A program made the position numbers and the translations under genes. 9,286 bases of DNA from Pseudomonadota bacterium. GTDB taxonomy: Bacteria; Pseudomonadota; Gammaproteobacteria; Steroidobacterales; Steroidobacteraceae. Where the stretch lies: contig JAJZLX010000681.1 of the NCBI GenBank assembly GCA_021850555.1, positions 20,199 to 29,484 of the forward strand, written 5' to 3'. Numbering within the stretch: the first letter of the stretch is position 1; each line of letters begins with the position of its first letter. The notes below the pieces were generated by a model. That model made no database searches. It was not told where the DNA came from and saw only the letters and a program-made list of their open reading frames with translations. Shown in pieces: positions 1 to 5,977 of the stretch.

Positions 1-51
1 TCCAGGCTCATACCTCGTTGGACAAGACTGGACGTTGCCCATCTCAACGTA

Positions 52-457
52 TTGAGTAAAAATGCTCAACGCGGTGAGCAAAAAGAAGACCGGGTCCGAC
101 GTCCCCAGGCGGCCGTGCTCGCCGAGCGGCTGGCCGCGCCGCGCCGATTTCTGCACGTCGTCGCCGGCCCGCGCCAGGTCGGCAAGTCGACCCTGGTCCA
201 GCAGGTCACCGAGGAGCTGCGCCTGCCGGTCCGCTACGCCAGTGCAGACGAGCCGACACTCCGGGGTGCGGACTGGATCCGCCAGCAATGGGAGGCGGCG
301 CGCCTGGAGGCATCGCGCGACGCTGGCGCATCCGGGGACTGCGGCCTTCGCGGCAACATTCAAGGTTAAGCGTACACTGCTCGTCGGCGGCGATGGCATC
401 GCGGTCGAAGATTTCCTGATCCGGCCGGTCCTCGACTGGCTGGCGCACCGACAGTAA
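52..457 (+). pseudogene. Broken AAA ATPase (DUF4143-associated type), internal deletion plus frame change
   Basis: The first frame (TTG at 52; GTG at 115 is another possible start) reads like the N-terminus of the AAA ATPases that carry a C-terminal DUF4143 domain: an RFLHVVAGPRQVGKSTLV block holding the Walker A motif, then YASADEP and WIRQQWEAARLEA, all typical of that family. After about position 310 this similarity stops and the frame ends at 369. In the frame two bases on, from about 330 to the TAA at 455-457, the translation matches the extreme C-terminus of the same family (HPGTAAFAATFKVKRTLLVG, then GDGIAVEDFL). Family members are usually close to 400 residues, so the Walker B, sensor and most of the DUF4143 region are missing. 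Seen directly: two matching ends in different frames within about 400 bp. Inferred: an internal deletion left a non-functional remnant. The stop overlaps the ribosome binding site of the next gene. Confidence 0.75.
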
Positions 458-461
458 AGGA
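456..461 (+). promoter_or_regulatory. Ribosome binding site of the MazG-like gene
   Basis: AAAGGA lies five bases before the ATG at 467 and overlaps the stop codon (455-457) of the upstream ATPase remnant. It is one of the few clear Shine-Dalgarno sequences in the window and supports ATG 467 over the in-frame ATG six codons further in. Confidence 0.7.
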
Positions 462-466
462 ACGAG

Positions 467-865
467 ATGGCACGACGACAGGCGATGGACTCGAAGCGAG
501 CGGCACGGAACAGCGCTCCGGACTCTATCGAGGCTCTGCGAACTGCTTTGCGCCAATTTGCCGCGCAGCGCGACTGGGATCAATTCCATTTCCCGAAGAA
601 TCTGGCGATCGCACTCAGCGTGGAGGCGGCCGAGCTGCTCGAGCACTTTCAGTGGATGCCGGATCAGGAATCGTCCGAGCTGCCGTCCGGCAAGCGAGCC
701 GAGGTGCGAGCAGAGCTTGCGGACGTGCTGCTCTACCTGATCCGACTGGCCGACAAACTCGACATCGACCTGTTGTCCGCGGCAGCGGACAAGATGGTGG
801 TCAATGCGAAGAAGTACCCGGTGCATAAAGCGCGGGGCACCAGCAAGAAATACACGGAACTCTGA
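467..865 (+). CDS. MazG-like nucleotide pyrophosphohydrolase (DCTPP1/RS21-C6 type)
   Basis: This 132-residue protein belongs to the all-alpha NTP pyrophosphohydrolase superfamily, closest by eye to the small DCTPP1/RS21-C6 branch. Members hydrolyse (d)NTPs, often dCTP or modified dCTP, to the monophosphate and pyrophosphate. The metal-binding signature is complete: E53-x-x-E56 in the block SVEAAELLEHFQW and E83-x-x-D86 in ELADVLLYL, with the branch's usual ending (N-A-K-K-Y-P-V, then KARGTSKKYTEL). The family is cytosolic and works as a dimer or tetramer; no signal peptide is visible. About 20 residues before the domain are basic and variable. The DUF2075 helicase gene starts four bases after the stop, so the two are probably co-translated. 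The substrate cannot be read from sequence; a house-cleaning role or a role in a defence module are both possible. The family call is secure, the role is not. Confidence 0.9.
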   Translation: MARRQAMDSKRAARNSAPDSIEALRTALRQFAAQRDWDQFHFPKNLAIALSVEAAELLEHFQWMPDQESSELPSGKRAEVRAELADVLLYLIRLADKLDIDLLSAAADKMVVNAKKYPVHKARGTSKKYTEL

Positions 866-869
866 CGGC

Positions 870-2816
870 GTGATCGTTTACCAAAACAATAAAATGGGAT
901 TTCTCCACGACACGTTCAGCAAGGACATCGAGGACCTGGTCCTGCAGGACTTCAGGGCGCGTACCGGCAGAGCCGTGGCACGATCGGAGGTGCGATCCTG
1001 GAAGGAATCGCTCGTCGCCGTGGCCAAGGTCCTGCACGATGAGGCAATTCCCGGGGACTGCGGGATTGCCATCGAATACGGCATTCCGCAAACCTCGAAG
1101 CGGATTGATGTCATCATCACTGGAGAAAGCGGCGAGCGCGTCGAGCAGCTGATCATCATCGAGCTCAAACAGTGGCAGAGGGCTCGCAAGACGGATAGGG
1201 ACGGTATTGTCAGTACGCGCTTTGCGCAAGGCGAAGCCGACGTCAGTCATCCGTCTTATCAGGCGTGGTCGTACGCGTCGCTCCTCAAGAGCTTCAACGA
1301 GACGGTGTACGATGGAGGGGTGGCGCTTCATCCGTGCGCGTACTTGCACAACTACACGGATGACGGGGTGCTGACGGATTCCTTTTATGCGCATTACCTG
1401 TCTCTCGCGCCAATCTTCCTGAAGGGGGAGCGGGAAAGGGCGAGGCTGCGGGAATTCCTGAAGCAGCACGTCCGGTACGGAGATCGACGATCGTTGCTGT
1501 ACCGGATCGAGAATGGCCGGATCCGGCCTTCGAAAGGGCTGGTCGAGAGTCTCAACGGCATGCTGGCCGGCAAGCCCGAATTCGTTTTGGTGGACGACCA
1601 GAAGGCGGTTTATGAAACGGCATTGTCCACGGCGACACAGGCTGCCGCCCATTCAAAGCAGGTCGTAATCATCGAAGGCGGACCCGGCACCGGAAAGTCG
1701 GTGGTCGCGATCAACCTGCTGGTGGCCCTGACTGGGCGGCGTCTGGTGGCGAAATACGTTACGAAGAACGCCGCACCACGCGAAGTATTCGAAAGCGTTC
1801 TGGCTGGAACGCAGCGGAAATCCCAGATCTCGAGCCTGTTTTCCGGATCGGGAAAGTTCACGGAGACGCACGTGAATACATTCGATGCGCTGATCGTGGA
1901 CGAGGCGCACCGGCTCAACGAGAAATCCGGACTCTACGGCAACCGCGGCAACAATCAGATTCAGGAGCTCATCGGCTCGGCGAAGTGCTCGATCTTCTTT
2001 CTGGATGAAGACCAGCGGGTGACCTTCAAGGACATCGGGGAGAGGGCTGAGATCGAGCGCTTCGCGCGCGCAGCAGGAGCGCGTGTCACCACCTTGCGGC
2101 TTGCCTCGCAGTTCCGGTGCAATGGGTCGAATGGCTATCTGGCATGGCTCGACGACACTCTCGGAATCCGGCCGACCGCCAACGACAAGCTCGACCGTGA
2201 TGAGTTTGATTTTCGGATCTTTGGGTCTCCTGAGCACCTGCGGCGCGAGATCGTGGAACGGAACCGAAGCCGCAATAAGGCCCGGATGGTGGCCGGTTAT
2301 TGCTGGGACTGGCGAAGCCGGAAGAATCCCGCAGTCGGGGACGTCGAGATCCCGGAGCACGGCTTTGCAATGCGGTGGAATCTTACGAAGGACGGCGGAT
2401 TGTGGATGGTTGCGCCGCAGTCCGTGAACGAGATCGGCTGCATACACACATGTCAGGGTCTGGAAGTGGACTACATCGGGGTGATCGTGGGCCCGGACCT
2501 CGTCCTGCGGGGAGGGCGCGTGACGGCACAGCCCCGAGCGCGGTCCTCGCATGATAAGTCATTGAGCGGCTACAAGAGCCTGTTGAAGACCGACCCTGCC
2601 GAGGCGGAGCGAAAGGCCGAGCTGATCATCAAAAACACGTATCGAACGCTGATGACCCGAGGGATGAAGGGGTGTTACGTATACTTCATGGACAAGGCCC
2701 TGGAGCAGTTCGTGAGAGGTCGCCTGGCTCACGGCTCAAAGGGTACTGAGGAATTGCGCAAGGTCGCTGAACCCGTCCTGCCGTATGGCGTCGAGCCCGA
2801 CTCCGACAGCAACTGA
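870..2816 (+). CDS. DUF2075 / Schlafen-group-3-type helicase with probable N-terminal nuclease fold
   Basis: The GTG at 870 is the chosen start because family members begin with an IVYQ...GFL segment like the one here (VIVYQNNKMGFLHDTF). It gives 648 residues and a 4-nt gap after the MazG-like gene. Superfamily 1-like helicase motifs are present: Walker A GGPGTGKS (270-277), Walker B with DEAH (344-347), LDEDQ (378-382), QFR (414-416) and TCQGLE (527-532). They place it in the DUF2075 family, also called the Schlafen group 3 DNA/RNA helicase domain. The N-terminal ~200 residues hold RID (D80) and IIIELKQW (E98-L-K100), which fits the D...ExK core of PD-(D/E)XK nucleases; this nuclease reading is inference. 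Expected to be cytosolic and to act on nucleic acid with ATP. The coding sequence looks less GC-rich than the rph-spoT genes, which agrees with transfer. The true substrate is unknown. Confidence 0.88.
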   Translation: MIVYQNNKMGFLHDTFSKDIEDLVLQDFRARTGRAVARSEVRSWKESLVAVAKVLHDEAIPGDCGIAIEYGIPQTSKRIDVIITGESGERVEQLIIIELKQWQRARKTDRDGIVSTRFAQGEADVSHPSYQAWSYASLLKSFNETVYDGGVALHPCAYLHNYTDDGVLTDSFYAHYLSLAPIFLKGERERARLREFLKQHVRYGDRRSLLYRIENGRIRPSKGLVESLNGMLAGKPEFVLVDDQKAVYETALSTATQAAAHSKQVVIIEGGPGTGKSVVAINLLVALTGRRLVAKYVTKNAAPREVFESVLAGTQRKSQISSLFSGSGKFTETHVNTFDALIVDEAHRLNEKSGLYGNRGNNQIQELIGSAKCSIFFLDEDQRVTFKDIGERAEIERFARAAGARVTTLRLASQFRCNGSNGYLAWLDDTLGIRPTANDKLDRDEFDFRIFGSPEHLRREIVERNRSRNKARMVAGYCWDWRSRKNPAVGDVEIPEHGFAMRWNLTKDGGLWMVAPQSVNEIGCIHTCQGLEVDYIGVIVGPDLVLRGGRVTAQPRARSSHDKSLSGYKSLLKTDPAEAERKAELIIKNTYRTLMTRGMKGCYVYFMDKALEQFVRGRLAHGSKGTEELRKVAEPVLPYGVEPDSDSN

Positions 2817-2879
2817 TGCGCTACCGGTCGGTCAACCGGAGCGGAGTCTTTTGCCGGGAAATCGAGGTTGGGCGCCGCC

Positions 2880-3216
2880 GGCCACGAGGGACAGGCTCTG
2901 CCGTGCCGGTACAGCTCGGCGCCCTCCATCTTCGCCGGTCCGGCTCCGGCGTTGGTCACGGTGTACGTGTCCACAGTCTGTGTCCGCGTGCTCGAGCTGC
3001 GGATCGACGTGTATTCGTCGTGGGAAGACTGCTCCACGAGCGGCCAGGCGTTCTCGGTGACGAGCCGGTGCTGCGCGGCTACGGGCTGCTGGTTGGTCTG
3101 CTCGGTGCCGTACGCGACCCACGGGGAGACCGCGGCGATGATGATCTCGCGCCGCTCGCCAGCACGCTTTCGGCCCAGTGGCGCTCGAGCAGCGACGGCA
3201 GGCCCTTTTCGGACAT
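2880..3216 (-). pseudogene. Remnant of a small hypothetical gene, frameshifted and truncated
   Basis: On the minus strand an ATG at 3216-3214 follows an excellent purine-rich ribosome binding site (AGAGGGGG, plus positions 3221-3228). It opens a plausible protein start, MSEKGLPSLLERHWAESVLA. Near 3150 sense moves to the neighbouring frame: REIIIAAVSPWVAYGTEQTN, later NAWPLVEQ and YTVTNAGAGPAKMEGAELY. The order of a short hydrophobic stretch, a WP motif and an N-x-G-x-GPA motif resembles small inner-membrane-anchored hypothetical proteins of gammaproteobacteria that I know only as a pattern. After about 2899 nothing gene-like continues, and the frame runs into the antisense of the DUF2075 gene. 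I infer a gene once downstream of yicC in the same direction, now frameshifted and cut off where the accessory DNA begins. No function is assigned. The two-frame reading is by eye. Confidence 0.45.
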
Positions 3217-3243
3217 GTGACCCCCTCTTGCTCCGTGTGACGC

Positions 3244-3259
3244 CGGCGCAAACGCGCCG
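3244..3259. other. Perfect 6-bp stem-loop downstream of yicC
   Basis: CGGCGC (3244-3249), loop AAAC, GCGCCG (3254-3259). It sits between the yicC stop (3265-3267) and the ribosome binding site of the minus-strand remnant. On the yicC (minus) strand no T-run follows, so it is a weak intrinsic terminator candidate at best. On the plus strand the following bases (TGATTTCATT) are only mildly T-rich. It may simply stabilise the yicC transcript end. Confidence 0.35.
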
Positions 3260-3264
3260 TGATT

Positions 3265-4125
3265 TCATTCTGCGTTCTGCACCTGCTCGCGCATCTGCTC
3301 GATGGTGACCTTCATGTCCACCGCGGTGCGGGTGGTCTCCAGGTCCTGGGACTTCGAGGAGAGGGTGTTGGCCTCGCGGTTGAGCTCCTGCATCAGGAAG
3401 TCGAGCCGGCGGCCGGCGGGCTCGTCGGCGGCGACGACACGTCGCACTTCCGAGATGTGCCCGGTCAGGCGCTCGAGCTCCTCGTCCACGTCAAGCCTCT
3501 GCAGCAGCAGCGCGATTTCCTGCTCCAGGCGGTCCTGATCCACGGCGGAGGCAAGCTCCTTGACCCGATCGCGCATGCGGTTGGTGAGCCGGGCCTGGAT
3601 CTCGGGCAGCCGCCCCTGGACCTGCTTGACGAGCGCCTCCAGGGCGCCGCAGCGCTGCTCGAGCACTTCGCGCAGCTTCTGGCCCTCGCGCGCCCGGGCC
3701 GCCTTGAGCTCCTCCGTCGCGCCATCGAACAGCGCCCGGGCCGCGGCCAGCAGCTCCTCTCCGCCCGCGGTCACGTCCTTCAGCACTCCGGGCCAGCGCA
3801 GGACCTCGAGGAGGTTGACCGAGCCGACCGGAATGACCCGTTCCAGCTCATCGAGCCGGGCCGTCAGCCGCTCGAGCACCTGCGGGTCGACCTCCAGGCT
3901 GCCCGCCGCCTGCGCCGCCCGGTAAATGATAGTGCAGTCGACCTTGCCGCGGCGCACGTCGCGCGAAAGCCGCTGCCGCAGCTCGCCCTCGAGGGAGCGT
4001 AGCTCTTCGGGCAGCCGGAAGCCGGCCTCGAGGAAGCGGTGATTGACGCTGCGCAGCTCGCACACGAGGGTTCCCCAGGGGCCGGAAGTCTCGCGCCGGG
4101 CAAAGCCTGTCATGCTGGCAATCAT
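3265..4125 (-). CDS. yicC: YicC/YloC family endoribonuclease
   Basis: The 286-residue product matches E. coli YicC (287 residues) from end to end. The start at 4125 gives the family's N-terminus, M-I-x-S-M-T-G-F-A-R (residues 1-10), followed by the conserved ELRSVNHRFLE at 23-33. The C-terminal DUF1732 part is complete, with GRRLDFLMQELNREANT, then LSSKSQD, and a final coiled helix ending in QNAE. The middle (about 110-220) is rich in Leu, Glu and Arg and probably helical. E. coli YicC has been reported as an endoribonuclease acting in small-RNA (RyhB) decay; a role in RNA turnover here is inferred by homology. The gene is divergent from the PP2C gene, with 60 bp between the starts. The frame stays open far upstream of 4125, antisense to the phosphatase and rph, but that is a high-GC artefact. 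No strong ribosome binding site is visible. Confidence 0.95.
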   Translation of the reverse strand: MIASMTGFARRETSGPWGTLVCELRSVNHRFLEAGFRLPEELRSLEGELRQRLSRDVRRGKVDCTIIYRAAQAAGSLEVDPQVLERLTARLDELERVIPVGSVNLLEVLRWPGVLKDVTAGGEELLAAARALFDGATEELKAARAREGQKLREVLEQRCGALEALVKQVQGRLPEIQARLTNRMRDRVKELASAVDQDRLEQEIALLLQRLDVDEELERLTGHISEVRRVVAADEPAGRRLDFLMQELNREANTLSSKSQDLETTRTAVDMKVTIEQMREQVQNAE

Positions 4126-4155
4126 GGTAAACGCTACGCCGACGGCGCCCCGGAA

Positions 4156-4164
4156 TGCTATAAA
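4156..4164 (+). promoter_or_regulatory. Extended -10 promoter element in the yicC/PP2C divergent region
   Basis: TGCTATAAA matches the extended -10 consensus TGnTATAAT at eight of nine bases, in an otherwise GC-rich 60-bp divergent region. No good -35 lies 16-18 bp upstream, which is usual for extended -10 promoters. Transcription would start near 4171, just before the candidate starts of the phosphatase gene (4186 or 4201). The surrounding bases GCTATAAAGC are almost self-complementary, so the minus strand offers TATAGC as a weak -10 for yicC. Confidence 0.5.
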
Positions 4165-4185
4165 GCGGACCCCGAAGCTTAACAC

Positions 4186-4962
4186 TTGCGCAGATCTCCT
4201 TTGCGGATCGAATATGCCGACGTCAGCCTCGTGGGCGGACGCGCGGAGAACCAGGACAGGGTCACGGTCGCCGTCGCGGAACATGCGGCGCTGCTGGTCG
4301 TCGCCGATGGGATGGGTGGATACGCCGATGGCGCGCACGCCGCCGAAGTCACGCGACAGGTCGTGCTGGAGGCCTTCGGGCGCACGCCGCAGCCGCTTTT
4401 CGATCCCATGGGCTTCCTCCACCTGATCCTCGGCCGCGCGCACGAAGAGGTGGTGAAGTTGGGAGCGTCCCTGCCGATCGATCGGCGCCCGCGGGCCACA
4501 TGCGCGCTGTGCCTCGTCCAGCAGGGGGCATCGTGGTGGGCGCATGTCGGCGACAGCCGCATCTACCACATTCGCGGTGGCACGCTGCTCGAGCGCAGTC
4601 GCGACCACAGTCACGTGGAAGGGCTGCTGCGCGAGGGGCTGATCACCGCCGAGCAGGCTCAGGTCCATCCCCAGCGCAACTATGTCGAGTGCTGTCTCGG
4701 CGGGGTCCCGATCCTGCCGGACATGGCGATCACCCGTCGCAGGCCACTGGCGCCTGACGACGTGCTGCTGGTGTGCAGCGACGGCCTGTGGGGTCCGCTC
4801 AAGGACGACGAGCTGGCAACGGGGCTGGGCTCCGGTATGCCGCTGCGCGAGGGGCTGCAGGAGCTGGCTCGCAACGCCGTGAGCCGCAACGGGGCCGCGA
4901 GCGACAATACCTCCGCCGCCGCCTTGCGCTGGCTGGACGAGCCGCGCGGGCGCAACGGCTAG
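4186..4962 (+). CDS. PP2C-type (PPM) serine/threonine protein phosphatase
   Basis: A 258-residue single-domain PP2C phosphatase. Metal-dependent PPM motifs appear in order: ENQD (D24), ADGMGGYADG (D41-G42), GDSRIY (D123), SDGLWG (D199) and SDNTS (D240). These supply the aspartates that bind the two Mn/Mg ions, so the enzyme should be active. There is no transmembrane segment or sensor domain; a soluble cytoplasmic phosphatase of Ser/Thr phosphoproteins is expected. No partner kinase is in view. The start is uncertain: TTG at 4186 and TTG at 4201 are in frame, neither has a clear ribosome binding site, and no ATG lies ahead of the first motif; the shorter form begins at RIEYADVSL, where family similarity starts. 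It is divergent from yicC and on the same strand as rph. The linkage to rph and rdgB is, as I recall, also seen in xanthomonads, but I could not verify this. Confidence 0.9.
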   Translation: MRRSPLRIEYADVSLVGGRAENQDRVTVAVAEHAALLVVADGMGGYADGAHAAEVTRQVVLEAFGRTPQPLFDPMGFLHLILGRAHEEVVKLGASLPIDRRPRATCALCLVQQGASWWAHVGDSRIYHIRGGTLLERSRDHSHVEGLLREGLITAEQAQVHPQRNYVECCLGGVPILPDMAITRRRPLAPDDVLLVCSDGLWGPLKDDELATGLGSGMPLREGLQELARNAVSRNGAASDNTSAAALRWLDEPRGRNG

Positions 4963-5007
4963 TGCGAGAGACACTCGAGCTGTCGTGCAGCCAACGCTGC
5001 GCAGCCT

Positions 5008-5049
5008 GATGACCGGCACGGATAGTTGCAGAGAGACGTGAGAGAGATG
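5008..5049 (+). repeat. Imperfect 42-nt repeat, copy 1, in the rph leader
   Basis: Compared by hand with 5125-5166, 30 of 42 positions are identical without gaps. Shared parts include GATG at the left, CGGA in the middle, AGAGAGAC and a terminal ATG. The two copies are 117 nt apart, exactly 39 codons. Some of the likeness comes from the purine-rich AGAGAG tract. Confidence 0.45.
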
Positions 5050-5067
5050 CCCTGGGCGAGTGGGCGA

Positions 5068-5106
5068 GCCGCGCGAGCGGCGAGCGCCCGGACACGAAGT
5101 CCGGGC
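5068..5106 (+). other. Two adjacent stem-loops in the rph leader
   Basis: Hairpin 1: GCCGC (5068-5072), loop GCGA (a GNRA tetraloop), GCGGC (5077-5081). Hairpin 2: GCCCGGAC (5086-5093), loop ACGAA, GTCCGGGC (5099-5106), a perfect 8-bp stem. An alternative pairing of GGGCG (5062-5066) with CGCCC (5085-5089) would enclose hairpin 1 and break the left arm of hairpin 2, so the two folds compete. No T-run follows, so it is not a standard terminator. A structured 5' leader, a REP-like element, or chance in GC-rich DNA are the options. Confidence 0.45.
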
Positions 5107-5124
5107 CGGATGGCCTGCCGCCGG

Positions 5125-5166
5125 GATGGCCAGTGCGGACAATGGTAGAGAGACAATAGAGACATG
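5125..5166 (+). repeat. Imperfect 42-nt repeat, copy 2, ending at the rph start codon
   Basis: This copy ends in the rph ATG (5164-5166), so its AGAGAGAC and following GAGAC occupy the ribosome-binding position of rph. Copy 1 (5008-5049) places an ATG in the same frame 39 codons upstream; that frame is closed by TAG at 5146-5148, inside copy 2. Confidence 0.45.
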
Positions 5167-5883
5167 ATCCGACCCAGCGGACGTTCCCCCGATCAAATGC
5201 GGCCCGTGAGCTTCTCGCGCCGCTTCGCCAAGCACGCCGAGGGCGCCGTGCTGGTCGAGTTCGGCGACACCCAGGTGCTGTGCACCGCCAGCGTCGAGGA
5301 GAGCGTGCCCGCATTCTTGCGCGGCAAGGGCCAGGGGTGGGTCACCGCCGAATACGGCATGTTGCCGCGTTCCACCCACACCCGCTCGGCGAGGGAAGCG
5401 GCACGCGGCAAGCAGGGCGGCCGCACGCTCGAGATTCAGCGGCTCATCGGCCGCTCGCTGCGCGCGGTGACCGACCTCAAGGCCCTCGGCGAGCGCACCA
5501 TTACCGTGGACTGCGACGTGCTGCAGGCCGACGGGGGCACGCGCACCGCCTCCATCTGCGGCGGCTATGTGGCGCTCGCCCAGGCGTGCCGGCTGCTTGC
5601 CAAGCGGCGGCTGATCTCGGCCAGCCCCCTGCACGGCCAGGTGGCGGCCATCTCGGTTGGCCTCGTCGGCGGGGTCGCGGTGCTGGATCTCGATTACCGG
5701 GAGGACTCGCAGGCCGAGGTCGACATGAACGTGGTGATGAATGACGGCGGCGCATTCATCGAGCTGCAAGGCACCGCCGAAGGGCACGCGTTCCGCCGGC
5801 ACGAGCTCGACACCATGCTCGCGCTCGCGGCCGGCGGCATCGAGAAGCTGTTGTCCCTGCAGGGGCAGGCGCTGGAGCGGTGA
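5164..5883 (+). CDS. rph: Ribonuclease PH
   Basis: This 239-residue protein is almost the same length as E. coli RNase PH (238). RNase PH removes 3' nucleotides from tRNA precursors by phosphorolysis, releasing nucleoside diphosphates, and works as a hexameric ring in the cytosol. The N-terminus has the family's [11 protein letters not shown]; the phosphate-binding block is [14 protein letters not shown] with R87 at the expected place; and the catalytic acid pair is visible as D181 and D187 in [16 protein letters not shown]. No truncation is seen, unlike the frameshifted rph of E. coli K-12. The ATG at 5164 is the only start that keeps the usual N-terminus. The leader before it is 201 nt and structured, with only a weak GAGA-type ribosome binding site. 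It precedes rdgB-gmk by 94 nt on the same strand, in line with the common rph-rdgB order in proteobacteria. Confidence 0.96.
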   Translation: MIRPSGRSPDQMRPVSFSRRFAKHAEGAVLVEFGDTQVLCTASVEESVPAFLRGKGQGWVTAEYGMLPRSTHTRSAREAARGKQGGRTLEIQRLIGRSLRAVTDLKALGERTITVDCDVLQADGGTRTASICGGYVALAQACRLLAKRRLISASPLHGQVAAISVGLVGGVAVLDLDYREDSQAEVDMNVVMNDGGAFIELQGTAEGHAFRRHELDTMLALAAGGIEKLLSLQGQALER

Positions 5884-5977
5884 CCGAGGCTACGAGGGTG
5901 TTTCCTACCAGCGCGCAACGCCGCCATCCGTATGCGGTCTGCGCATCGGCGGGTCCCGTGGGTCCTGCGCGCAGCAC

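Noticed and set aside
804..869. ATG 804 as the start of the DUF2075 protein
   Set aside because: It would add 22 residues overlapping the MazG-like gene, whereas family N-termini begin at the IVYQ segment reached from GTG 870.
801..2552. Minus-strand frames of 283 and 299 codons opposite the DUF2075 gene
   Set aside because: The plus strand carries ordered helicase motifs; the minus frames show no domain.
2824..2839. Stem-loop CCGGT/ACCGG just after the DUF2075 stop as a terminator
   Set aside because: Only a 5-bp stem, and the TCTTTT run comes about ten bases later; too weak to call.
2785..3308. Plus-strand frames of 91-146 codons between the DUF2075 gene and yicC
   Set aside because: They are antisense to the remnant and yicC, lack ribosome binding sites and have unrelated compositions.
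4126..5802. Minus-strand reading frame continuing yicC upstream to give about 845 codons
   Set aside because: It is antisense to the phosphatase and rph; YicC homology starts exactly at 4125. Long open antisense frames are expected in GC-rich coding DNA.
5741..5977. In-frame extension of rdgB-gmk upstream into rph
   Set aside because: RdgB proteins start at the M-K-I-I-L-A-S-G-N block; the upstream part overlaps rph in another frame and lacks similarity.
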